DNA of 18,234 bases from Lachnospiraceae bacterium (GTDB lineage Bacteria; Bacillota_A; Clostridia; Lachnospirales; Lachnospiraceae): contig JAFQDI010000267.1 of the NCBI GenBank assembly GCA_017416055.1, positions 1-18,234 of the forward strand, read 5' to 3'. The position numbers and the translations under genes were made by a program. Below the pieces are notes generated by a model that did no database searches, was not told where the DNA came from, and worked only from the letters and a program-made list of their open reading frames with translations. Below are positions 12,765 through 18,234 of this stretch, piece by piece. Numbering within the stretch: position 1 is the stretch's first letter; every line of letters begins with the position of its first letter.

Positions 12765-13988
12765 ATGCGCGTGACGATCACACCCGGAAAACTAACCGGA
12801 AAAATCGATGCGGTCAGCTCGAAATCATATTTGCACCGCATGCTTTTGTGCGCCGCGATGAGCGACCGGGAGACGGTGATCCGCCTGAACTGCCGATCGA
12901 AGGATGTGGATGCGACGATCCGCTGTGTGGAAGCGATGGGCGCGACGGTGTCTGTTCAAGAAGGAAGTCTGACGGTTTATCCCGTGGTGATTAGCGAAAA
13001 ATCCCCACGTCTCAATTGTGGTGAGAGCGGTTCCACCGCTAGATTTGTGCTGCCGATGGCGGCGGCTGTCTGCGGGGGCGGGACCCTGATCGGCGAGGGG
13101 AGGCTTCCGGCGAGGCCGTTTGGGGCAATCTGTACGGTGATGGAGGAAAATGGATGTACGTTTTCTTCGTATTCCCTTCCGATGACGGTGACCGGGCCGC
13201 TGAAATCCGGAACCTATCGCATCCCAGCCAATATCAGCTCACAGTATATCTCAGCCTTGATGATGAGTCTGCCGTTGGTGGACGGGGACAGCGAGATCGT
13301 CTTCACCACTGAGGTGGAGTCTGAAGGGTATCTGGATATCACGGAAGAAGTGATGAGAACGTTTGGAATGTCGATTGAGAAGACGGTAACCGGATATAAG
13401 ATAGAAGGAAATCGAAACTATTGTTCCCCCGGTGAGGTCACGGCCGAGGGAGATTGGTCCAACGGGGCATTTTGGGTGGCGGCCAATGCGATGGGCAGTG
13501 AAATTGCAGTGGGAAATCTGAAAGCGGATAGTCTGCAGAGAGATCGTCAGATCGTTTTGGTTGCGGACAAGTTGTTTTCCGGGGAGGGCGAGCTTGTGAT
13601 TGACGGCTCCGATATTCCGGATATTATTCCGATTTTGGCGGTGATGGCCTGCAAACGAATTGGAAGAACCCGTTTTGTCAACTGCGGACGGCTTCGATTA
13701 AAGGAAAGTGACCGCTTGACTACCGTAGCCACGTTGATTTGTGCACTGGGAGGCAGCGCGATTGTGGATAAAGACGACCTGATCGTCGACGGCTGTGGAA
13801 AACTGGTCGGCGGCGAGATCGACAGTTTCAAGGATCACCGGATTGTGATGTCAGCCGCGATTGCGGCGACGATCTGTACCGAATCGGTGACGATCACGAA
13901 CGCACAGGACGTGGCGAAATCCTATCCGGAATTTTTTGAAGACTACAGGAAATTGGGTAAAGACGATAAAATAGAATATTGCGAGTAA
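12765..13988 (+). CDS. aroA: 3-phosphoshikimate 1-carboxyvinyltransferase (EPSP synthase)
   Basis: Transfers the enolpyruvyl group of PEP to shikimate-3-phosphate, the sixth shikimate-pathway step. It is 407 aa, slightly shorter than the 427-aa E. coli enzyme. Motifs: SSKSYLHRMLL (catalytic Lys and S3P contact), NCGESGSTARFVLP (PEP site), GEGRLPARPF, SSQYISALMMSLPL, EGDWSNGAFWVAA, DIPDIIPILAV (catalytic Asp), RLRLKESDRL and FKDHRIVMSAAIAA. The sequence departs from the classic NAGTAMRP form and belongs to the divergent Clostridia branch. A GGGAGGA ribosome binding site lies inside the end of tyrA. The aro operon is interrupted after this gene by a 289-base gap containing a small-RNA-like locus. 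Confidence 0.95.
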   Translation: MRVTITPGKLTGKIDAVSSKSYLHRMLLCAAMSDRETVIRLNCRSKDVDATIRCVEAMGATVSVQEGSLTVYPVVISEKSPRLNCGESGSTARFVLPMAAAVCGGGTLIGEGRLPARPFGAICTVMEENGCTFSSYSLPMTVTGPLKSGTYRIPANISSQYISALMMSLPLVDGDSEIVFTTEVESEGYLDITEEVMRTFGMSIEKTVTGYKIEGNRNYCSPGEVTAEGDWSNGAFWVAANAMGSEIAVGNLKADSLQRDRQIVLVADKLFSGEGELVIDGSDIPDIIPILAVMACKRIGRTRFVNCGRLRLKESDRLTTVATLICALGGSAIVDKDDLIVDGCGKLVGGEIDSFKDHRIVMSAAIAATICTESVTITNAQDVAKSYPEFFEDYRKLGKDDKIEYCE

Positions 13989-13993
13989 ATGGA

Positions 13994-14097
13994 TTGTCAA
14001 AAGTTGAGACATATGATATTCTGATATGATTCAGTTTTGTATTCTCTTGGTCACCCTTGTGGGTCTATGTTATACGATCTTCAAGGAAAGAAAATAG
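13994..14097 (+). pseudogene. Decayed holin-like type I toxin remnant
   Basis: Two short reading pieces in different frames resemble the halves of a holin-like toxin (consensus roughly M-TYE-L-LMI-FG-F---LL-L----IK). From 13994 (TTG) one frame gives SKVETYDILI and then TGA. From ATG 14026 another frame gives 23 residues, beginning MIQFCILLVTLVGL and ending TIFKERK, one membrane helix plus a basic tail. A loss of about four bases near 14026 would explain the break. No good ribosome binding site precedes either piece. The 14026-14097 piece could still be made alone as a 23-aa membrane peptide. The antisense RNA and terminator directly downstream support the interpretation. Family assignment is from memory and moderate. 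Confidence 0.42.
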
Positions 14098-14123
14098 CCG
14101 CCATTACTGCAATAATGACGGCT
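14096..14123. terminator. Bidirectional hairpin shared by convergent small transcripts
   Basis: Stem 14096-14106 with 14113-14123: 10 of 11 positions pair (C14101/A14118 mismatch), loop CTGCAA. On the minus strand it is followed by ATTTTCTTT, a good U-tract; on the plus strand only by GTTTG. It would also be crossed by read-through transcription from aroA to aroC. Confidence 0.6.
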
Positions 14124-14145
14124 GTTTGAAATAATAACGGCTGTT
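14111..14145 (+). repeat. Direct repeat, two 16-base copies
   Basis: 14111-14126 and 14130-14145 are identical at 15 of 16 positions (AATAATGACGGCTGTT versus AATAATAACGGCTGTT), with a period of 19 bases. The left stem arm 14096-14106 can pair with either copy, better with the first. Direct repeats in this position are a feature of par-type type I toxin-antitoxin loci. Confidence 0.8.
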
Positions 14146-14183
14146 AAAGGGTAAGCTGCCTTCGGTTTCCCTCTTTCATATTT

Positions 14184-14212
14184 AGTATATAACAAAAGAT
14201 GTTTTCTTGCAA
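14184..14212 (-). promoter_or_regulatory. Promoter of the putative antisense RNA
   Basis: On the minus strand, TTGCAA (14212-14207), a 17-base spacer and TATACT (14189-14184). This is a better match than the plus-strand aroC candidate, and it points away from aroC towards the toxin remnant. Confidence 0.55.
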
Positions 14213-14219
14213 GACAAGG

Positions 14220-14248
14220 TTGTAAATATGTTTGTAAAGGAATAAAAA
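14220..14248 (+). promoter_or_regulatory. Candidate promoter of aroC
   Basis: TTGTAA (14220-14225), a 17-base spacer and TAAAAA (14243-14248), 30 bases before the aroC ATG. The match is weak, but aroC is the first gene after a hairpin and a 289-base gap, so an internal promoter is reasonable. Confidence 0.35.
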
Positions 14249-14277
14249 AGAGTATTAAAAAAAAGGAGTTCATTTTC

Positions 14278-15363
14278 ATGTCCTCAGAATTTGGAAAAAA
14301 GGTAACGGTTTCAGTTTTTGGAGAGTCCCACTCTGCAGGAATCGGGGCTGTGGTGAGTGGCATTCCCGCAGGAATTGAGATTGATATGGACAAGGTAGCG
14401 GCCTTTATGGCACTTCGTGCGCCCGGAAAAAATAAATTGTCCACTGCCCGCAAGGAGGCAGATTTGCCGGAAGTGCTGTCCGGCATCTTGAATGGTGTGA
14501 CTACCGGGTCACCCATCTGTGCGGTGATTCGTAACACGGACACCCGCAGCAAAGATTATCAGAATATTATGGATACGCCCAGACCGGGTCACAGTGATTT
14601 TGCAGCATATATGCGATACGGCGGAAAGAATGACATCCGTGGCGGCGGCCACTTTAGTGGAAGGCTGACGGCTCCGTTGTGTTTTGCCGGTGCGATCTGT
14701 CTACAGATCTTGGAAAGCAAAGGGATTTATGTGGGAGCACACATTCAGTCGGTGGGAGAGATCGACGATGCGCGGTTTGACGATATCCATCCCACCGTCG
14801 AGGAACTGACGGCTCCCATGTGGAAAGCGTTTCCAGTGATTGATGATGAGGCCGGGGTGAAAATGCAGGAAGTGATCCTGGAGGCATCGGAGGAGTTGGA
14901 CAGTATCGGAGGAACGATAGAGTGCGTGATCGCAGGGGTGGAGCCCGGGTTTGGCGCACATATGACGGACGGAGTAGAGAACCGGATAGCAGCGGCGATG
15001 TTTGGCATCTCGGCGGTAAAGGGGATCGAGTTTGGCAGTGGCTTTGCCGGATCGCGGATGCGCGGATCTCAAAATAACGATCCGTTCTGCATCGAGGACG
15101 GAAAAGTGAGAACTGTCACCAACAATCATGGCGGCATTCTGGGTGGAATTACTTCCGGTATGCCGATCCGATTTGCAGTGGCAGTGAAGCCGACCCCGTC
15201 CATTGCAAAGCCTCAGCAATCGGTGAGCCTTGCGAAGATGGAGCCGGTGACGCTGGAGATCAAGGGTCGCCATGATCCATGTATCGTACACCGTGCGGTG
15301 CCGGTGGTGGCAGCGGTGGCGGCGATGACGATGCTGGATATTCTTTATGACGGAAGACAATGA
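14278..15363 (+). CDS. aroC: Chorismate synthase
   Basis: FMN-dependent trans-elimination of phosphate from EPSP to give chorismate. Length 361 aa, normal for the family. Motifs: FGESHSAGIGAVVSGIPAG at the N-terminus (conserved His in GESH), DTRSKDY, DTPRPGHSDFAAYMRYG, DIRGGGHFSGRLTAP, NNHGGILGGITSGMPI and GRHDPCIVHRAVP near the C-terminus. The last motif departs from the common DPC-VPRAVPVVEA form (His for Pro, and Ala for Glu in PVVAAVAA). Similar variants may be normal in this lineage, so I do not read it as loss of function. An AAAAGGAG ribosome binding site lies upstream. It restarts the aro operon after the small-RNA locus; pheA follows after 39 bases. Confidence 0.95.
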   Translation: MSSEFGKKVTVSVFGESHSAGIGAVVSGIPAGIEIDMDKVAAFMALRAPGKNKLSTARKEADLPEVLSGILNGVTTGSPICAVIRNTDTRSKDYQNIMDTPRPGHSDFAAYMRYGGKNDIRGGGHFSGRLTAPLCFAGAICLQILESKGIYVGAHIQSVGEIDDARFDDIHPTVEELTAPMWKAFPVIDDEAGVKMQEVILEASEELDSIGGTIECVIAGVEPGFGAHMTDGVENRIAAAMFGISAVKGIEFGSGFAGSRMRGSQNNDPFCIEDGKVRTVTNNHGGILGGITSGMPIRFAVAVKPTPSIAKPQQSVSLAKMEPVTLEIKGRHDPCIVHRAVPVVAAVAAMTMLDILYDGRQ

Positions 15364-15402
15364 TCGGAGCGCCAAATAGGAAAAGAGGAAGGAAAACAGT
15401 CC

Positions 15403-16542
15403 ATGGATATTCAAGAGTTACGTTTGGAATTAAATGAGATCGATAAGGAGCTCAGTGCGCTGTTTGCCCGCCGGATGAATATTTCCGGACAGGTGGCAGA
15501 GTACAAGCGTGAGCACAAGATGCCGGTGCTGGACCGCAGTCGCGAGCGTGAGGTTATTGCCAGAGCGATGGAAGGAAAACCGGAAGAGGTGGCCGGATAT
15601 ATACGTCTTTTGTACAATAATATTCTGGATCTGAGCCGTTCCTACCAACATGTGAAACTGGCACCCCGCTCGGAACTGAACGAGGTGATCACGAATGCGA
15701 TCCGCGAGACACCGACGAATATGCCGACCACGGCGTTTGTGGCCTGCCAGGGGACGGAGGGTGCATACTCACAGATATGCTGTGACAAATTATTCCCCAA
15801 TGCGAGCATTATGTTTACCAGTTCCTTCGAGGGTGTGTTCCAGGCAGTCCAGAATAATCTGTGCCGTTACGGAATCCTCCCCATCGAGAATAATATTTAC
15901 GGATCCGTGAATCAAGTCTATGATTTGATGAAGAAATACAAGTTCTACATTGCGCGTTCCATGAAGCTGCGTATTGACCATTGCCTGGTGGCAAAGCCCG
16001 GTGTGAAGAAGGAGGATATCCGTGAAATCTACTCTCACGAGCAGGCACTTGGGCAGTGCAGTGAGTATCTGAAAGAGTTCCCGAATGCAAAGAAGCGGGT
16101 TTGGGAAAACACAGCGATGGCGGCGAAGATGGTGGCCTCCTCCGAGGACAACACGATCGCGGCGATCTGCTCGGCGGAGAGCGCGGAGAATTACGGGCTG
16201 CGCATCCTCGATCGCGGCATTCAGAACAATGACAACAATTATACCCGTTTTATCTGTATCTCCAAGGAGATGGAGGTATATCCGGGCGCAGACAAGATCA
16301 GTATTATGTTCTCGGTGTCCCACAAGCCGGGTTCGCTGTACAGCTTGTTAGCCAGCTTTGCGGCGCTGGGGCTTAACGTGACCAAGTTAGAGAGCCGCCC
16401 GATTCCGGGACGGGATTTCGAGTTTATGTTCTATGTGGACCTGGAGGCATCCATTATGGAGGATGAGATTCAGAGTCTGATCTGCCAGATCGAGGCAGAA
16501 CAGCCAATGTTCGTGTTCTTGGGAGCATATTCTGAAAAATAA
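15403..16542 (+). CDS. pheA: Bifunctional chorismate mutase/prephenate dehydratase (P-protein)
   Basis: Converts chorismate to prephenate and then to phenylpyruvate, committing flux to Phe. Three domains are visible in 379 aa. An AroQ chorismate mutase spans about 1-85 (R7, R24, K35, D44, R47 and E48 match catalytic positions). A prephenate dehydratase spans about 108-288, with GTEGAYS, ILPIENNIYGSVNQVYDL and the catalytic NNYTRFI (T281-F283). A C-terminal ACT domain spans about 298-377, with KPGSLYSLL and LESRPIPG, the usual Phe-binding motifs. Feedback inhibition by Phe is expected from the ACT domain. A GAGGAAGG ribosome binding site precedes the ATG. Its presence in the operon fits a Phe-sensing attenuator upstream. 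Confidence 0.95.
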   Translation: MDIQELRLELNEIDKELSALFARRMNISGQVAEYKREHKMPVLDRSREREVIARAMEGKPEEVAGYIRLLYNNILDLSRSYQHVKLAPRSELNEVITNAIRETPTNMPTTAFVACQGTEGAYSQICCDKLFPNASIMFTSSFEGVFQAVQNNLCRYGILPIENNIYGSVNQVYDLMKKYKFYIARSMKLRIDHCLVAKPGVKKEDIREIYSHEQALGQCSEYLKEFPNAKKRVWENTAMAAKMVASSEDNTIAAICSAESAENYGLRILDRGIQNNDNNYTRFICISKEMEVYPGADKISIMFSVSHKPGSLYSLLASFAALGLNVTKLESRPIPGRDFEFMFYVDLEASIMEDEIQSLICQIEAEQPMFVFLGAYSEK

Positions 16543-16570
16543 AGGTTAGACGGGGTTAGACATTGGAGAA

Positions 16571-17650
16571 ATGAGACTGAAATGGTTGAGTAGTGTTATA
16601 GCGATTGGCTTTTGCATCACGATGCTTTCGGGCTGTGCGACGGGGGTTCCGGTCGTTGCGACAATTGATACAGAGAGTGAAGGCATGCTGTCCACGGAAA
16701 GTGACGAGCCGACGGAGGAAACAACCGAGACGAAGACGGAAATATCGACGGAGAAATCTACTGAGGAACCGACGGAAACACCAGCGGAGGAAACGATCGA
16801 AACGGAGACGGAGATATGGACGGAGGGATCTACTGAAGTACCGACGGAAGAACCAACGGAGGCTCCGACAGAACCGAAGCCTGCGGGACCGCCGTATTAT
16901 ATCAAGGTAGATCGAATTGCGAATTGTGTCACTGTGTATGGACTGGACGAAAATGAAGCATATACAGTTCCGGTAAAGTATATGATTTGCTCTGTGGGTT
17001 CGGGGCAGAGAACACCGAAAGGGGTATTCAAGATTTCTGATCAGTATCGTTGGCGGGCACTGTTCAGCAACACGTATGGACAGTATGCGTCAAGAATTAC
17101 CGGGCATATTCTGTTTCATTCGGTTCCCTATTTGACACAATCACAAGACACGTTGGTGCCTGGGACTTACAATCAATTGGGTGAGAATGTATCACTGGGA
17201 TGTGTTCGCCTTACCTGCATTGATGCAAAATGGATTTATGACAATTGTCCGCCGGGAACGACGGTGGAGATTTTTGATGGGCCGACAACCAGTGTGCCGG
17301 AAAAGCCGTCTGCACTGCAGATTGATCCGAATAGTCCGTATAGTGGGTGGGACCCGACTGATCCGGACCCCTCAAATCCTTGGAAAACCGTTCCGGTCAC
17401 GATCAACGGAGTGGTGAATTTGACGGTGGAATGCGGAGAGGAAATTGATTTGCTATCACATGTATCTGCTTTGGATATCGACGGAAAAACGCCTATCGCG
17501 GTCACCGTTCAAGGCACGGTCGATACAATGGTGAGCGGAACGTATACGATCACCTATTTTGCTGTAGGAGAGATCGGAACAACAGCATCTGTGGAGGCGA
17601 CCGTGAAAGTGATTCCGGTGCCGGAGACAGACGGGGTGCTGTTCGTGTGA
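16571..17650 (+). CDS. L,D-transpeptidase (YkuD) lipoprotein with Thr/Glu linker and Ig-like domain
   Basis: Putative cell-wall enzyme making L,D-crosslinks in peptidoglycan or attaching proteins to it. The N-terminal signal ends in lipobox LSGC (C22), so it is probably lipid-anchored outside the membrane. Residues 32-103 are a Thr/Glu/Pro-rich linker containing an internal repeat (52-69 and 76-93). The YkuD domain covers about 108-236, with catalytic HxnSxGCxR: H183, then SLGCVRL with C211 and R213. Residues 250-272 are a Pro/Asp/Asn-rich spacer, and 274-348 look like a bacterial Ig-like (DUF5011-type) domain. It sits 28 bases after pheA and 78 before aroB, inside the aro operon, which is unusual. 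A GGAGA ribosome binding site precedes the ATG. Confidence 0.88.
   Translation: MRLKWLSSVIAIGFCITMLSGCATGVPVVATIDTESEGMLSTESDEPTEETTETKTEISTEKSTEEPTETPAEETIETETEIWTEGSTEVPTEEPTEAPTEPKPAGPPYYIKVDRIANCVTVYGLDENEAYTVPVKYMICSVGSGQRTPKGVFKISDQYRWRALFSNTYGQYASRITGHILFHSVPYLTQSQDTLVPGTYNQLGENVSLGCVRLTCIDAKWIYDNCPPGTTVEIFDGPTTSVPEKPSALQIDPNSPYSGWDPTDPDPSNPWKTVPVTINGVVNLTVECGEEIDLLSHVSALDIDGKTPIAVTVQGTVDTMVSGTYTITYFAVGEIGTTASVEATVKVIPVPETDGVLFV
16724..16849 (+). repeat. Coding repeat in the L,D-transpeptidase linker
   Basis: Two 54-base units (16724-16777 and 16796-16849), 72 bases apart, encode 18-residue segments (residues 52-69 and 76-93) that share about 13 of 18 residues. They are rich in TE dipeptides. 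Such units can expand or contract by slippage or recombination. Confidence 0.6.
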
Positions 17651-17728
17651 TGAGGGATCACGAAAGATAAATTGCCGCAGGGATGATTCTCCGGTAAAGT
17701 ATGAATATGTAACCGAGAGGTGAGAACA

Positions 17729-18214
17729 ATGAGTAAAATAACAGTCGAAGTTTCCAAACAATATGACATCCTGGTGGCGGACAATCTCCTGGAGCGTACC
17801 GGAGAGGAGCTTCGCACACGATTTCCCAAGGCGCGGCAGATCATGCTTGTGGCGGACGATGTGGTGGAGGGGCTCTACGGCGGCAGAGTCATGACCTCGC
17901 TGGAGATGTCCGGCTTTACTGTTCACAAATACGTTTTTCCTCATGGGGAGACGTCCAAGACGTTTGCGACGATGATTCCGCTGGTGGAGAGAATGGCTGA
18001 GCTTGCGATGACACGCACTGATCTGATTGTGGCGTTGGGCGGCGGCGTGACCGGCGATATGGCGGGTTTTGCGGCGGCGATCTATCTTCGTGGAATTGAT
18101 TTTGTGCAGATAGAAAACCTGCACTTAAAATATCAGTCTTTAAATTCCTTCCGATTACGGAAGCCTTTAAGTTTAGCTTGGAGTTTCCTGAAAATATTTC
18201 TTCAACTGTATTAA
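17729..18214 (+). CDS. aroB: 3-dehydroquinate synthase, N-terminal part only; broken after codon 128
   Basis: NAD- and Zn-dependent cyclisation of DAHP to 3-dehydroquinate. Residues 1-128 match the family: a SKITVEVSKQYDILV start, VADDVV, FPHGETSKTF, and the NAD-binding ALGGGVTGDMAGFAAAIYLRGIDFVQI (residues 102-128). The family would continue PTTLLAQVD-SVGGK with the Zn-binding and catalytic regions. Instead, sequence after 18112 encodes unrelated residues to a TAA at 18212. About two thirds of the roughly 350-aa enzyme is missing, so this product would be inactive. The ATG at 17729 follows GAGAGG; a GTG at 17720 is less likely. Either an element is inserted in the gene or the sequence is chimeric here. 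Confidence 0.85.
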   Translation: MSKITVEVSKQYDILVADNLLERTGEELRTRFPKARQIMLVADDVVEGLYGGRVMTSLEMSGFTVHKYVFPHGETSKTFATMIPLVERMAELAMTRTDLIVALGGGVTGDMAGFAAAIYLRGIDFVQIENLHLKYQSLNSFRLRKPLSLAWSFLKIFLQLY

Positions 18215-18234
18215 AAGCTATTTTTGAAGCATTC
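18113..18234. other. AT-rich foreign segment interrupting aroB, possible mobile element edge
   Basis: About one third G+C, against roughly half in aroB. In a different frame from aroB, 18112 to 18234 stays open to the window end and reads like protein (KFLPITEAFKFSLEFPENIS, then ending KAIFEAF) but has no start codon at the junction. One minus-strand frame is also open. I cannot assign a family. GTGCAG (18104-18109) and CTGCAC (18119-18124) form an inverted repeat across the junction. The segment could be an insertion sequence end or a repeat at a contig end. Confidence 0.4.

Larger units (their letters stand above)
14087..14177 (-). ncRNA. Putative antisense RNA antitoxin, about 90 nt
   Basis: A minus-strand transcript is predicted from the promoter at 14212-14184 (start near 14177) to the terminator hairpin 14123-14096, followed by ATTTTCTTT (14095-14087). 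It would overlap the 3' end of the toxin remnant transcript, as antitoxin RNAs do in convergent type I systems such as txpA/RatA, bsrG/SR4 and par (Fst). It contains no credible protein-coding start with a ribosome binding site. Confidence 0.45.

Noticed and set aside
13994..14022. Plus-strand promoter TTGTCA-17-TATTCT for the toxin remnant
   Set aside because: The predicted transcript start would be near 14029, after the ATG at 14026, so it could not express the peptide. It also lies over the apparent 5' part of the decayed toxin frame.
14070..14552. 160-aa minus-strand reading frame overlapping the aroC start
   Set aside because: It is antisense to aroC and to the small-RNA locus, has no ribosome binding site, and its sequence is a shadow of the aroC codons plus the hairpin repeats.
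14701..15414. 237-aa minus-strand reading frame within aroC
   Set aside because: His/Arg-rich antisense shadow of aroC; no start signal and no family similarity.
17456..18124. 222-aa minus-strand reading frame across the L,D-transpeptidase end and aroB
   Set aside because: Antisense to two well-supported genes and crossing the foreign junction; no ribosome binding site.
1..18234. tRNA, rRNA, CRISPR array or complete insertion sequence
   Set aside because: No cloverleaf sequences, rRNA segments, regularly spaced repeats or recognisable transposase were found on either strand; only the right edge hints at a mobile element.

Overview
The window looks like a chromosomal segment of a Gram-positive anaerobe of the Clostridia, most likely family Lachnospiraceae. 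This rests on protein families I recognise (DUF6382, the TIGR03905-type TSCPD protein, a Tad-type pseudopilin with YH...C/CxxC repeats, several Lachnospiraceae-type membrane proteins), strong AGGAGG-type ribosome binding sites and sigma-A-like promoters. The assignment is inference; no rRNA or tRNA gene is present.

Layout. (1) 1-2440, plus strand: the end of a Tad/Flp-type pilus cluster, with two TadE-like pseudopilins, a short A24 prepilin peptidase and a DUF6382 protein. (2) 2420-2938: hinT with its own promoter and a bidirectional terminator shared with the convergent pair TSCPD protein-murG (2969-4309, minus). (3) 4424-7704: mtnN (MTA/SAH nucleosidase), two conserved membrane proteins of unknown function (one a long coiled-coil protein) and a small minus-strand protein. 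(4) 7706-10472: a PLP aminotransferase (minus), diverging from a DUF1508 protein, a 94-aa helical protein and a membrane-anchored protein. (5) 10486-18112: an aromatic amino acid operon, aroF-tyrA-aroA-aroC-pheA-(L,D-transpeptidase)-aroB.

The aro operon supplies DAHP synthase (first step), 3-dehydroquinate synthase, EPSP synthase and chorismate synthase for the route to chorismate, then chorismate mutase/prephenate dehydratase (to Phe) and prephenate dehydrogenase (to Tyr). The aminotransferase at 7706-8899 could supply the final transamination. In front of aroF lies what looks like a complete classical attenuator: a tandem TTGACA promoter region, a 34-codon leader peptide with 8 Phe and 2 Tyr, mutually exclusive antiterminator and terminator helices, and an intrinsic terminator with a U-tract.

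Two other regions stand out. The aroA-aroC gap (13989-14277) looks like a decayed type I toxin-antitoxin locus of the holin-like toxin kind: a frameshifted toxin remnant, a convergent antisense RNA with a good promoter, a shared bidirectional terminator and direct repeats. At the right edge, aroB stops matching its family after codon 128 and runs into about 122 bases of AT-rich, coding-like sequence. This is either the edge of an inserted mobile element or an assembly junction.
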